Below are positions 1-9,009 of a stretch of DNA of 64,000 nt, one piece after another. Source of the DNA: Dehalobacterium sp040766325 (GTDB taxonomy: Bacteria; Bacillota; Dehalobacteriia; Dehalobacteriales; Dehalobacteriaceae); assembly GCA_040766325.1 (NCBI GenBank), contig JAXGQR010000009.1, positions 73,591 through 137,590 of the forward strand, read 5' to 3'. The position numbers and the translations under genes were made by a program. How positions within the stretch are numbered: position 1 is the first letter of the stretch; every line of letters starts with the position of its first letter. Under the pieces are notes generated by a model. It was not told the DNA's origin. It did not search any database and worked only from the letters and a program-made list of their open reading frames with translations.

Positions 1-1
1 C

Positions 2-121
2 GATCGGGTTTGTTTCTTTGATGAGGGAAAAATCGTGGAGCAGGGAACACCGAAAAAGATTTTTAACAATCCTCAAAGCCCTCGGTTACAATCATTTTTA
101 CGACGTTTTAACAGCCATTAA
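2..121 (+). CDS. Amino-acid ABC transporter ATP-binding protein, C-terminal end (partial)
   Basis: Only the last 39 codons are present; the gene begins before the window. The frame reads DRVCFFDEGKIVEQGTP, then a segment with IFNNPQSPRLQSFL, and stops at TAA. The pattern of 'FxDxGxIVEQGTPxxIFxxPxxxRxxxFL' is typical of the end of GlnQ/ArtP-type polar amino acid importer ATPases, after the H-loop. It would energise uptake of a polar amino acid at the cytoplasmic membrane. Substrate cannot be told from this piece. The gene is followed by a strong hairpin that can end transcription from both sides. Confidence 0.75.
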   Translation, partial: DRVCFFDEGKIVEQGTPKKIFNNPQSPRLQSFLRRFNSH

Positions 122-162
122 ATCACAAAAACAAGTGCACACTCACACTTTTTAATACTTTA

Positions 163-196
163 AAAGGGTACTCTTATGAACAGAGTACCCTTTCTT
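163..196. terminator. Bidirectional terminator between the ABC ATPase gene and recQ
   Basis: Perfect 11-bp inverted repeat AAAGGGTACTC (163-173) / GAGTACCCTTT (183-193) with a 9-nt loop, A/T rich on both flanks. It lies between two genes that converge, so it can serve both. Confidence 0.8.
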
Positions 197-249
197 GTAT
201 CTTGATGATATATTAAACCTTACCCTTATCCCATGATCCGTTTATCCCT

Positions 250-2439
250 TTATTCCTTTATTCCATTGGATAAAGGGTGATGCAGCCTTTGTTTTAGTAA
301 AACAGCTCTAATCGTAAAATAATCAATCTCTTCCGGCAAGGCATCCTTAAGGTGTTTTAGCTTACTAGCACCGATTTCTTGGGCTTTCTTTAACACCAAT
401 GATTCTTCTTCTTTAGTCATTAAAGCATCCCAATCTATGGGGTATCCCTCTTCTCCTGAACGGATAATATGACTCTGAATGGTTGCTAGACTTAGCTTTC
501 TTTTATTTGCGATTTCTTCTATCGTCTTACCTGCCATAAATTCATGATAGCTTAAAATATGGCTGGGTACTTTTTCTTCATTTTTTACATCTTTTTTAGT
601 TTCATCTTCTTCATGATGTGGGTCTTGATGTTGTTCTTGCACATCCTGCACACTTTTATTCTCTGCCACATACCCGCTGATCACTTCAATGAAGCGTGCC
701 CCATACTTTTTAAGTTTTATCTCTCCTACCCCGCTAATGGTTCCGAATGATGATCGGTTAAGTGGAAGTTTCTCACACATGTCTTGAAGGGTGTGATCAG
801 TGAAAACCACATGGGGCGGAACATTTTCTGCCTGAGCTATTTCTTGACGTAAATTTCGCAACATTTCAAAGAGGGCACGACCCGACAAATCCTTTTCCCG
901 TTTAAGGGGAGTTTTCCGGAATACTTGTTTTTCCCCCCGGAGCACAGTCACTGCCTCAGGACAAAGTTTGGCCACCGGGTATTTGCCTTCTGTCAAATGA
1001 ATGTAACCTTCAGCAACTAAAAGGTTCAATAGATCAATGATATCTTTTTCTGGTTTTTCTGCCATCAGACCGTAAGTTGATAGACGATCAAAGCCCAACT
1101 GCCTAATTTTGGCGTTTTTTGAACCTTTTAAGACAGACGCCACCATCCTCAGCCCAAAACGTTCTTTCATGCGTCGCATACAAGAAAATATTTTTTGCGC
1201 CTCAATGGTAATATCCACCCTTTCCAGGTCTTGACTGCAGTTGCCACAATTATCACAGTTCTCATAGGGCACCTTTTCCCCAAAATACTCCAAAATATAT
1301 TTGCGCAGACAGCGATCCGTATGACAATAATCTGCCATGAGCTGCAGTTTTTGATATTCATGGGATTTTCGCGCCGTCGCATAAATGGTCTCTTCAATTA
1401 AGAACTTTTGAATGATAATATCCTGTGGACTGAAAAGAAGAACGCATTCCCCAGGTGCCCCGTCCCGTCCGGCTCTTCCCGCTTCCTGGTAATAGGACTC
1501 CATGTTTTTCGGCATGTTGTAATGGATCACAAAGCGCACATTGGATTTGTCAATGCCCATACCGAAGGCATTGGTGGCAATCATGACTTTTACTTCATCA
1601 AACAAAAAAGCATCCTGAGCGGCTGCTCTTTCCCGATCCTTCATCCCTGCATGATATTTACCCACCGGGAAGCCTTTTTTATCTAAAAATGTAAAAAGGT
1701 TATCCACTTCTTTCCTGGTGGCAGCATAAACAATTCCAGATTCCTCTTGGTTTTCCCGGAGATAATCCAGCAAAAAATCCTTTTTATTCTCACCCCGTCT
1801 TACTTCAAAGGACAGGTTATCCCGATCAAACCCTGTGACGAAAACTTCTTCGTTTTGGAGTCCCAAGAGTTTGATAATGTCCTCTTTCACCTCTTTGGTG
1901 GCTGTGGCGGTAAAAGCTGCAATAACCGGCCGCTCCGGGACTTCCTGAATAAACTTTCCAATATGCCGGTAACTGGGGCGAAAATCATGTCCCCATTGAG
2001 AAACACAGTGGGCTTCATCAATGGCGATCAAATTAATGGTAAGGGATTGTAAAAGGGTGCGAAAACTTTCCGATTCCAGACGTTCCGGAGCAATATAAAG
2101 TAATTTAAACTGTCCCTGCCCGGCTTGATCAATTCGCTCCTGGACCTGGCGCGGCGTTAAACTGCTGTTGATAAAGGAGGCAGAAATCCCCAAACCTAAT
2201 AAGGAATCGATCTGATCTTTCATTAAGGAGATCAGAGGGGAAATGACCAAAGTTGTCCCCTCCAGGACAAGAGCGGGTATTTGATAGCATAGTGACTTGC
2301 CACCCCCGGTAGGCATGATGCCAAGGGTATCATGACCTGCTAAAATGCATTCAATAATTCGTTCCTGACCCTCTTTAAAAGATTGATAACCGAATTTAGT
2401 TTTTAATAGTCTTAAAGCATCTTCCATCATGTCTACCAT
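250..2439 (-). CDS. recQ: ATP-dependent DNA helicase RecQ
   Basis: 3'-5' DNA helicase for recombination and repair of stalled forks. Walker A is MPTGGGKS (about residues 42-49) and the DEAH box is at 141-144. A zinc-binding cysteine set (YCHTDRC ... CDNCGNC) lies near 370-400 in the RQC part, and an HRDC domain follows at about 520-600. The C-terminal ~100 residues add a helix-turn-helix segment (KTIEEIANKRKLSLATIQSH) of the HTH_40 type. This explains the length of 729 against about 600 in E. coli. The ATG at 2439 is preceded by AAGGTGGG at 8-nt spacing, better than the internal Met4/Met5. It stands alone on the minus strand, downstream of thiD. Confidence 0.96.
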   Translation of the reverse strand: MVDMMEDALRLLKTKFGYQSFKEGQERIIECILAGHDTLGIMPTGGGKSLCYQIPALVLEGTTLVISPLISLMKDQIDSLLGLGISASFINSSLTPRQVQERIDQAGQGQFKLLYIAPERLESESFRTLLQSLTINLIAIDEAHCVSQWGHDFRPSYRHIGKFIQEVPERPVIAAFTATATKEVKEDIIKLLGLQNEEVFVTGFDRDNLSFEVRRGENKKDFLLDYLRENQEESGIVYAATRKEVDNLFTFLDKKGFPVGKYHAGMKDRERAAAQDAFLFDEVKVMIATNAFGMGIDKSNVRFVIHYNMPKNMESYYQEAGRAGRDGAPGECVLLFSPQDIIIQKFLIEETIYATARKSHEYQKLQLMADYCHTDRCLRKYILEYFGEKVPYENCDNCGNCSQDLERVDITIEAQKIFSCMRRMKERFGLRMVASVLKGSKNAKIRQLGFDRLSTYGLMAEKPEKDIIDLLNLLVAEGYIHLTEGKYPVAKLCPEAVTVLRGEKQVFRKTPLKREKDLSGRALFEMLRNLRQEIAQAENVPPHVVFTDHTLQDMCEKLPLNRSSFGTISGVGEIKLKKYGARFIEVISGYVAENKSVQDVQEQHQDPHHEEDETKKDVKNEEKVPSHILSYHEFMAGKTIEEIANKRKLSLATIQSHIIRSGEEGYPIDWDALMTKEEESLVLKKAQEIGASKLKHLKDALPEEIDYFTIRAVLLKQRLHHPLSNGIKE

Positions 2440-2493
2440 GTTTCATACCCACCTTAGGTTTACACAAGTAGTGATAATTCTTCGCAAAGCATC

Positions 2494-3270
2494 TTACCAA
2501 CAGCAATGGTTCAAGGGACCGCTGCCTTTTCCTAAATTAAGGTTGGCATTCAGAGCGCAGATGATATAATCCTTGGCCCGGTGCACGCTTTCCTCTACAC
2601 TGTATCCTTGGGCCAAATTACAGGCAATGGCTGAGGATAAGGTACAACCTGTGCCGTGGGTGTTTTCATTATCGATCTTTGCTGCCGGAAACCAGGTGAC
2701 CGCTCCGCCCGCATACAGCAAATCATCGGCAGAATCCTCTAAATGGCCTCCCTTGATTAAAATGTATCCCGAATAGTTTTCTCCGATTTTTTGGGCAGCC
2801 TTAACCATATCCTCCCGAGCATGAATCTTCATCCCCGATAGACATTCCGCTTCAGGAATATTAGGGGTAATAATCAGAGCTAGAGGAATTAACTTCGTGA
2901 TCAAGGCCTCCATGGCATCATCACTGAGCAGTTTACTCCCACTGGTCGCAACCATCACCGGATCCACCACAATATTTTGCACCTGGTACTCTTGTAACTT
3001 TTCCGTAATTTTTAAGATGATAGCCGGAGCGGAGACCATGCCGATTTTTACCGCATCAGGAAAAATATCCGTCATCACACAATTTATTTGCTGCCCGACA
3101 AAATCCGGGTCAATATCCATAACCCCATAAACACCGGTGGTATTTTGGGCCGTTAAGGCGGTCAGCACACTCATGGCATACACTCTATGAGCGGTTATGG
3201 TCTTAATATCTGCTTGAATCCCCGCGCCACCGCTGCAATCGGATCCGGCAATAGTTAATACTTTTTTCAT
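2494..3270 (-). CDS. thiD: Hydroxymethylpyrimidine / phosphomethylpyrimidine kinase ThiD
   Basis: Phosphorylates HMP to HMP-P and then HMP-PP for thiamine biosynthesis or salvage. The ribokinase-fold signature is complete: start KKVLTIAGSDCSGGAGIQAD, the DPVMVATSG segment near residue 105, and the anion-hole/catalytic motif THGTGCTLSSAIA near 205. At 258 residues it is full length. It overlaps the upstream HAD gene by 4 bp, so the two are co-translated, and both sit behind a TPP riboswitch, which fits thiamine feedback control. Confidence 0.95.
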   Translation of the reverse strand: MKKVLTIAGSDCSGGAGIQADIKTITAHRVYAMSVLTALTAQNTTGVYGVMDIDPDFVGQQINCVMTDIFPDAVKIGMVSAPAIILKITEKLQEYQVQNIVVDPVMVATSGSKLLSDDAMEALITKLIPLALIITPNIPEAECLSGMKIHAREDMVKAAQKIGENYSGYILIKGGHLEDSADDLLYAGGAVTWFPAAKIDNENTHGTGCTLSSAIACNLAQGYSVEESVHRAKDYIICALNANLNLGKGSGPLNHCCW

Positions 3271-3914
3271 TGAATTGCCTCCATCTCATCAAAGGAATTG
3301 ATATAACAATCACACATGCTTTCAATTGCTGCTTTTTCTTGCTCTGCCGAATTGTATCCTACCCCTACCACATAAAAACCGGCCTCTTTAGCCGTCTTGA
3401 TACAGTGGAGGGCATCTTCAAATATCACGACCTCCCTGGGGTCACAGCCAAGGCGTTGCGCTGCCATTTGATAAATCTTGGGGCTCTCTTTACCACAGCC
3501 CACTTCCGGGCTGGTAATAATAAATTCAAAATAAGGGAGAATTCCTAACCGGTCCAAAACCTCTTTGGTGGTATCATGATCTGAGGCTGTGGCCACACAC
3601 ATTTTTGCCCCCTGGTCGCGGAGCTTTTTTAAATAATCTGCCACCCGGGGTTTAAGAGGGATGTTTTCCCGATACTCTTTTTCTGCCAGATAAAAAATTT
3701 GCTCGGCAATTTGTTTTTCATCCAGATCTAATCCATAGTTTTTCTTTAAATAGGCAGCAGCGTCAGCGACACTTAAGGGTCTTAAAACTTCCTGCAAATT
3801 AGGTTCCGGTGTAATATTATGGGATTTAAGAAAGGTTTTGCCCATATTTTCCCAGATATGCATCGAGTCCAACAAGGTTCCGTCTAAATCAAAAATGGCA
3901 TATTTAATCTTCAA
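3267..3914 (-). CDS. HAD-superfamily phosphatase (beta-phosphoglucomutase-like) in the thiamine operon
   Basis: Small HAD hydrolase of 215 residues. Motif I is FDLDGTLLDS (nucleophile Asp9, acid/base Asp11), the helical cap follows, motif II is VATASD, and motif III/IV is FEDALHCIKTAKEAG. The start is TTG at 3914 with AAGGAAG about 10 nt upstream. It is the first gene after a TPP riboswitch and overlaps thiD, so its substrate is probably a thiamine-pathway phosphate (thiamine monophosphate or a pyrimidine phosphate). That role is inferred from context only; the family is broad and sequence alone does not give the substrate. Confidence 0.85.
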   Translation of the reverse strand: MKIKYAIFDLDGTLLDSMHIWENMGKTFLKSHNITPEPNLQEVLRPLSVADAAAYLKKNYGLDLDEKQIAEQIFYLAEKEYRENIPLKPRVADYLKKLRDQGAKMCVATASDHDTTKEVLDRLGILPYFEFIITSPEVGCGKESPKIYQMAAQRLGCDPREVVIFEDALHCIKTAKEAGFYVVGVGYNSAEQEKAAIESMCDCYINSFDEMEAIQ

Positions 3915-3988
3915 TTTGTCAGCACTTCCTTTGTTTTGATTAACATTGTTCTAAAAATCAGCTGCAGAAATTCTTGAGGATAAAAGGA

Positions 3989-4021
3989 AAAGGGGGTACA
4001 CCAAAAAAGTGCATCCCCTTT
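3989..4021 (-). terminator. Riboswitch-controlled intrinsic terminator
   Basis: On the minus strand a stem AAAGGGGATGCAC / GTGTACCCCCTTT (one bulge and wobble) with a T6 loop, followed by a T-rich run. It lies between the TPP aptamer and the HAD start codon, the expected expression platform. Confidence 0.75.
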
Positions 4022-4031
4022 AATCTCAATG

Positions 4032-4119
4032 TGGTTCCCTTCGTTGGCATTATCCAAATCAGGTTCAAGGGTCGAAACCAAAATGTCTCCTCTCAGCCTG
4101 TATCAACAAGCTCCCCTGT
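4032..4119 (-). promoter_or_regulatory. TPP (THI-box) riboswitch
   Basis: Read on the minus strand, the element contains the conserved THI blocks in order: CAGGGGAGC, GGCTGAGAGG, GACCCTTGAACCTGAT, GGATAATGCCAACG and AGGGAACC. It is followed by a terminator hairpin and the HAD-thiD pair. High TPP should favour termination and lower expression of both genes. Confidence 0.95.
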
Positions 4120-4166
4120 ATGAATTTAAAAACATCATATAATAAAATCTACCTCTTGTCAAATCC

Positions 4167-6830
4167 CTATTGCTTTCTACCGGCACGCATAAAGATTTTG
4201 ATAATCTCATTAACAGTTAGTGGGATTAACGCAAACCCAAAGACAATACCCCAATCCAGCAGGCTTAAATTCTGAACTTTAAATGCATCCGCCATAAAGG
4301 GTATTGTAATCACTGCCAGTTGGAGAAAGATGCCGGCAAAGATGGCACCAATAAGATACTTATTGGTAAAGAAACCAATTTGGAAAATTGACTTGGTTTC
4401 ATTTCTCATGGACAAGGAGTAAAACAATTGTGAGACCGCCAAGACGACAAAGGCCATGGTGCGCGCATAAGTTAATGCAGCTTCAGGGATATCCCGAGAG
4501 CCTAAGGTAAAACCATGTTCAGTTAATCCGAAGTAGAAGGCGGTTAAGGTCAGAATCCCGATTAAAGTACCCCCCAAAATAGCACGGAATCCGGCACCAT
4601 GGGCAAAGAAACTTTCTTTCGGATTTCTCGGCTTTTGCTTCATTACGTCCTTGTCTCCCGGGTCTATTCCCAATGCGATGGCCGGTAAGGAATCTGTAAT
4701 CAAATTGATCCATAAAATTTGGGTCGCAATCAATGGTACCGGCCAACCGAAAAGGATGGAAGCAAAAATGGCAACCACTTCACCTAAATTGCAGGAAAGC
4801 AGGAAAACCACAGACTTTTTAATATTGTTATAAATATTTCTTCCTTCTTCAATGGCATTAACAATGGTGGAGAAATTATCATCGGTCAAAATCATATCAC
4901 TGGCACCTTTGGAGACGTCGGTGCCGGTGATGCCCATAGCCACGCCAATGTCTGCATATTTCAGGGAAGGGGCATCATTTACCCCGTCACCGGTCATGGA
5001 GACAATATTCCCATGAGACTTAAATGCTTTGACGATTTTCACCTTATGCTCCGGTGAAACCCTGGCAAAGACACGAAAATCATTAATTCTGCGGCTAAAC
5101 TCCTCATCGGATAATTGATCGATTTCCGATCCGGTGATGCTTTGTTCAATAGATTCGGCAATTCCCAATTCCTTGGCAATAGCTACAGCCGTATTTTTAT
5201 GGTCCCCTGTAATCATAATGGAGGTAATACCGGCGAGCTTGGCCTGGTGAATGGAATCCTTCACTTCCAATCGCGGCGGATCAATCATTCCGACAAAACC
5301 TATGACAACCAGATTTTCTTCCATTTCTTCCGAGGGGATAACCGTATCCGTATCTTTAAACGCTACACCCAAAACACGCAAAGCATCGTTGGACATTTCT
5401 TCCGCCACATTCAGATACGTTTTTTTCATTTCCTCTGTCAGGGGTACGATCTGTCCCTCGACTAAAGCGTGAGTCGCGATTTTTAAAATATTGTCTAAAG
5501 CCCCTTTTGTATGGACTCGAAAGCCCGCACCTTCCCGATTCAAGGTTGACATTAGTTTACGATCAGAATCAAAAGGTTTCTCACCTACTCTGGGATGCTT
5601 ATCATTTAAGGCTTTTTTCGTTAGTTGATATTTATCACCCAGAACAATTAGGGCAACCTCCGTAGGATCTCCCGTGCTCACCCCGTCATCATAAGTGGCA
5701 TCAGAGCAAAGGACAAAAGATTTAACTAATTCCTGGGCATCTTGGGTTCCCTGAAAATCGGTTTTCTCGGCAGGTATTTCTTGTAGATGGTTCAAGGTAT
5801 AATGCTTAACCACTGTCATCTTATTTTGAGTCATCGTCCCAGTTTTATCGGAACAAATAATGTTTACCGAGCCTAGGGTTTCTACTGCGGGAAGCTTCTT
5901 GACAATGGCATTGATCTTAGACATGCGGGTGACACCCAAAGCTAAAACAATGGCCACGATTGCTGCTAAGCCTTCAGGAATAGCTGCCACAGCCAGGCTA
6001 ATGGCGATTAAGAACATATCGAATAGATCTCTGTCTTGCAAAAGAGCAATGATAAATATCAGTACACAAATTCCAATAGCGAGAAAGCCTAAGATTCGTC
6101 CCAGCTCATCCAAGCGTCTTTGTAAAGGAGTCATTTCCTCATGATCCTCATCAAGAATTTTCGCTATTTTCCCGATTTCCGTTTCCATTGCTGTGCCTAC
6201 AACTACTCCCTCACCTCGACCATATGTGGCCAGGGTTGACATAAAAGCCATATTTGATTGGTCACCAAGGGGGGTTTTGGGGTCTTCGTGAAGATCCTGA
6301 GCATTTTTATCCGCAGGGACAGATTCTCCGGTCAAGGCAGATTCCTCAATTTGCAGGTTGACGCTTTCAATTAAGCGCAGATCGGAGGGAATATACCTCC
6401 CGGCATCAATAATTATAATATCTCCCGGTACAATTTTCGTAGAATCGATTTCTTTGATTTCGCCATCTCTTCTTACCAAAGATTTAGGCGTCGTCAGTTT
6501 TTGCAGCGCTTCAATAGCTTTCTCCGCCTTATATTCCTGGACGACACCGATAACGGCATTTAGGACAACCACAGCAAGAATAATGATCGAATCAACATAT
6601 TCACCGATGGCCAAAGTAATGGCAGCAGCTCCCAACAGGACGTAAATCAGCATATTATTTAACTGGGCTAAGAAGAGGGCGACGATACTTTTCTTCGGTT
6701 TCTCTTTTAACTTATTTTCTCCGTACTTCTCTAATCTTTCCTGGGCTTCTTCACCGGTAAGACCAGTGTTGACATTTACATCCAGTTCCCTTAAAACTTC
6801 TTCCTGGGATTTTGAAAACCACATAGACAT
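4167..6830 (-). CDS. P-type (IIA) cation-exporting ATPase, Ca2+/Mn2+
   Basis: Membrane cation pump of 887 residues. It has an N-terminal cation ATPase domain, the actuator TGES loop (167-170), the M4 site PEGL (from about 285) typical of type IIA Ca2+ pumps, phosphorylation motif DKTGT (328-332), the TGDGVND hinge near 600, and four to six C-terminal membrane helices. By sequence it belongs with PacL/YloB calcium pumps. Its leader, however, carries a yybP-ykoY Mn2+-sensing RNA, as in Lactococcus YoaB, so Mn2+ export is the likelier physiological job. The start ATG has AAAGGAGCG just upstream. It is monocistronic. Confidence 0.93.
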   Translation of the reverse strand: MSMWFSKSQEEVLRELDVNVNTGLTGEEAQERLEKYGENKLKEKPKKSIVALFLAQLNNMLIYVLLGAAAITLAIGEYVDSIIILAVVVLNAVIGVVQEYKAEKAIEALQKLTTPKSLVRRDGEIKEIDSTKIVPGDIIIIDAGRYIPSDLRLIESVNLQIEESALTGESVPADKNAQDLHEDPKTPLGDQSNMAFMSTLATYGRGEGVVVGTAMETEIGKIAKILDEDHEEMTPLQRRLDELGRILGFLAIGICVLIFIIALLQDRDLFDMFLIAISLAVAAIPEGLAAIVAIVLALGVTRMSKINAIVKKLPAVETLGSVNIICSDKTGTMTQNKMTVVKHYTLNHLQEIPAEKTDFQGTQDAQELVKSFVLCSDATYDDGVSTGDPTEVALIVLGDKYQLTKKALNDKHPRVGEKPFDSDRKLMSTLNREGAGFRVHTKGALDNILKIATHALVEGQIVPLTEEMKKTYLNVAEEMSNDALRVLGVAFKDTDTVIPSEEMEENLVVIGFVGMIDPPRLEVKDSIHQAKLAGITSIMITGDHKNTAVAIAKELGIAESIEQSITGSEIDQLSDEEFSRRINDFRVFARVSPEHKVKIVKAFKSHGNIVSMTGDGVNDAPSLKYADIGVAMGITGTDVSKGASDMILTDDNFSTIVNAIEEGRNIYNNIKKSVVFLLSCNLGEVVAIFASILFGWPVPLIATQILWINLITDSLPAIALGIDPGDKDVMKQKPRNPKESFFAHGAGFRAILGGTLIGILTLTAFYFGLTEHGFTLGSRDIPEAALTYARTMAFVVLAVSQLFYSLSMRNETKSIFQIGFFTNKYLIGAIFAGIFLQLAVITIPFMADAFKVQNLSLLDWGIVFGFALIPLTVNEIIKIFMRAGRKQ

Positions 6831-6969
6831 CGCTCCTTTTATAATTATTACCTAATAATCCCATGCCGACCTGCCTCATAATCACATGGATAAAATCCTC
6901 CTTTTGATGTCTTCTATAAGCTAACTTTTTTCATTTAGCATGCCCCAAATAAACAAAATCTTGAGGTAA

Positions 6970-7011
6970 ATAATAAAAGACTCATAGGTAGTTTAGAACC
7001 ACCCATGAGTC
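6970..7011 (-). terminator. Terminator of the Mn2+ riboswitch
   Basis: Minus-strand stem GACTCATGGGTGG / CTACCTATGAGTC (13 bp, wobbles; 7011-6999 with 6991-6979) followed by TTTTATTATTT. Its 5' arm shares the GAGACTC end of the aptamer, so ligand-stabilised aptamer and terminator exclude each other. Confidence 0.8.
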
Positions 7012-7099
7012 TCGTTCATCAAGGTAAACCAGGCCGAAATCGACCACAATGTTGATTCACCACATCGCCGCAGCAATGCAAACTACTCCCCCACGGAAC
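7008..7099 (-). promoter_or_regulatory. yybP-ykoY (Mn2+) riboswitch
   Basis: Minus-strand RNA with the family's conserved pieces: GTGGGGGAGTAG at the 5' end, ATCAACATTG, the CGGCCTGGTTTACC arm, and the 3' GAACGAGACTC. A terminator overlaps the 3' end. The family is known to sense Mn2+ and to act as an ON switch for Mn2+ efflux genes. Here it controls the P-type ATPase that starts about 180 nt downstream. Confidence 0.85.
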
Positions 7100-7141
7100 A
7101 CTATGAATTTTTAATTTATAATTGATCCTACCACAAAACTT

Positions 7142-7163
7142 AAAAAAGTGCAAGCACATTTTT
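7142..7163 (-). terminator. Short terminator after trmD
   Basis: Palindromic AAAAATGTGCTTGCACTTTT (minus strand) immediately after the trmD stop, ending in a T run. It separates trmD from the Mn2+ leader. Confidence 0.5.
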
Positions 7164-7169
7164 CCATTA

Positions 7170-8462
7170 CTATTCCCCTCTTAAGCGATCTAAAACGATG
7201 GAGGCCGCACTCCGGACAGATAAATGATTGTAAACACTCGGCCCATAGATAGGATTGAGGACATAATCTGAGCTTTCGATTAAGGATTCCTCCAGTCCCC
7301 AACCGGTACCAAAAAGGATCAGATAGTTACCTTCCTTTCGCTCCATCACATCCCTTAATTCCTCATAACCGATATTTTGAGGATAGGCTTTAGCTGCGGT
7401 AGAAATTACCTTAGGAGCACTGCCATATTCCTTGGTGATTTGCGCCTTAACCTCTTCCACGGAATCAACTACAGAAAGTTTTGTCAAAGCGGTTTTACGA
7501 TCCGGGTTATAACGAGCACCAAAACCTTTGATCCAATGGTTTATCAAGGTCTGAATCAACTCATGCTGCACTCTTATCGGCTGCACCACAAAATATTTTT
7601 CCACGCCATAGGTGGCAGAAGCCCGAGCGATATCATGTAAATCCAGATTGGTAAAAGATGTATTAATGACAGCCCCCTTCTTATTATAAACGGGGTAATG
7701 TACCAAAGCGGTAAAAAGGTGGGTCTTCTCTTTTAGGGGTGCCTTAATTTTCTCCATATATTGCAGGTCTTCCACGCGCAAAGGGGCTTTTTTATATAAA
7801 TCCGGGCGGTTTTTCCATGTTTTCGCCAGGGATTGCTGCCTACGCCAGACCCGAATCTTCTCATGGTGCCCGCCCAGGAGAACCTCAGGCACTTTATGAC
7901 CTAAAAACTCCTGGGGTCTGGTATATTGGGGATACTCTAGCAGTCCATCCTCAAAAGACTCCTCGGATGCGGAAAGATCATCTCCTAAAACACCTGGTAA
8001 TAGCCGAACCAGAGAATCTACCATTACCATGGCAGGTAGTTCTCCTCCGGTTAGCACAAAATCCCCGATGGAAAGTTCCTCCGCATGAAAAATTTCCTTG
8101 ACCCGTTCATCAATACCCTCATAATGACCACAGATAAAAACCAGGTGCTCTTCCCGGGATAATTCTGCCGATTTCTTCTGAGTGAAAATCTCTCCTTGGG
8201 GACTGGTAATGATAATACGTGGAGAGGTGCTTCCTGACTCCTTAATATGTTGAATGGCTTCAAAAATAGGCTCCGGTTTCATAACCATACCGGCACCTCC
8301 GCCATAAACAACATCATCAACCATGCGATGTTTGTTAAAAGCAAAGTCGCGAATATTCGTCACATGGATTTCTACCAGCCCTTTTTCTTGTGCCTTTTTC
8401 AGAATACTGTCCCGAAGGGGAGCAAACATGCCCGGAAAAAGGGTCAAAATATCAATTCTCAT
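7170..8462 (-). CDS. trmD: tRNA (guanine-37-N1)-methyltransferase TrmD fused to a TM1570-type SPOUT methyltransferase domain
   Basis: Residues 1 to about 240 are a complete TrmD: MRIDILTLFPGMF start, MVDDVVYGGGAGM, knot motif GHYEGIDERV and the TGGELPAM segment. It methylates G37 of tRNAs to prevent frameshifting. From about 250 to 430 a second domain follows (HLFTALVHYPVYNKKG ... FGTGWGLEES ... YNHLSVRSAASIVLDRL). This is the TM1570-like SAM-dependent RNA methyltransferase family, usually a separate gene next to trmD. The usual TrmD length is about 245, so this is a true fusion in one uninterrupted frame of 430 codons. The ATG at 8462 has GAGGTGGG at 5-nt spacing. rimM ends 12 bp upstream, so the two form one unit. 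Confidence 0.93.
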   Translation of the reverse strand: MRIDILTLFPGMFAPLRDSILKKAQEKGLVEIHVTNIRDFAFNKHRMVDDVVYGGGAGMVMKPEPIFEAIQHIKESGSTSPRIIITSPQGEIFTQKKSAELSREEHLVFICGHYEGIDERVKEIFHAEELSIGDFVLTGGELPAMVMVDSLVRLLPGVLGDDLSASEESFEDGLLEYPQYTRPQEFLGHKVPEVLLGGHHEKIRVWRRQQSLAKTWKNRPDLYKKAPLRVEDLQYMEKIKAPLKEKTHLFTALVHYPVYNKKGAVINTSFTNLDLHDIARASATYGVEKYFVVQPIRVQHELIQTLINHWIKGFGARYNPDRKTALTKLSVVDSVEEVKAQITKEYGSAPKVISTAAKAYPQNIGYEELRDVMERKEGNYLILFGTGWGLEESLIESSDYVLNPIYGPSVYNHLSVRSAASIVLDRLRGE

Positions 8463-8474
8463 AATTTCCCACCT

Positions 8475-8978
8475 CTAATCATCCAATCCCGGCGGTAGTT
8501 CTACGACCATGCGTTTTTGGTCATGAACATCGATTACCTGCACAATACTTTTCAGGGCCGGGATCAACAAATCTTTTTTGCCCTCTCTTTGCACCACATA
8601 CACATCGTTTGCTCCCGTTTCAATAATATCGGTCAATTTACCCAGCAATGCACCCCTGGTATCAAAGACCTGAAGCCCAATGATTTGAAAATGATAATAA
8701 TAGCCGGGAGGCGGTGTAATTGCTTGTTCCCGGTCAACAGTCAGATAACGGTTGCTTAATTTTGCCGCTTCATCGCGATCATTGACCCCACGAAACTTAA
8801 TCAGAAACTTGTCTGTTTGTTCCCGTACCGTTTCCAATTCTACTAAATGATCAATGCCGTCAATCCAAACGAAGTCGGTACGAAAAAATCGATCCGGATA
8901 ATCCGTTAACGGCATAACCTTAAGCTCCCCTTTCACCCCATGGGGTGAGAGGATTTTCCCGATGATAATTCTTTCCAA
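8475..8978 (-). CDS. rimM: 16S rRNA processing protein RimM
   Basis: Ribosome maturation factor for the 30S head; it binds S19 and works with S13-S19 assembly. At 167 residues it has the normal two-domain form. The N-terminal beta-barrel has IIIGKILSPHGVKGELKV, followed by KFRGVNDRDEAAKL. The PRC-barrel C-terminal half has IIGLQVFDTRGALLGKLTDI, GANDVYVV and LLIPALKSIVQVIDV. It is followed after 12 bp by trmD. A long hairpin lies in the 80 nt before its start codon and a terminator lies before that, so rimM-trmD may be uncoupled from the khpA unit. Confidence 0.95.
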   Translation of the reverse strand: MERIIIGKILSPHGVKGELKVMPLTDYPDRFFRTDFVWIDGIDHLVELETVREQTDKFLIKFRGVNDRDEAAKLSNRYLTVDREQAITPPPGYYYHFQIIGLQVFDTRGALLGKLTDIIETGANDVYVVQREGKKDLLIPALKSIVQVIDVHDQKRMVVELPPGLDD

Positions 8979-9009
8979 GGATGAGACTCCTTTCTCTTTA
9001 AGTAAATCC

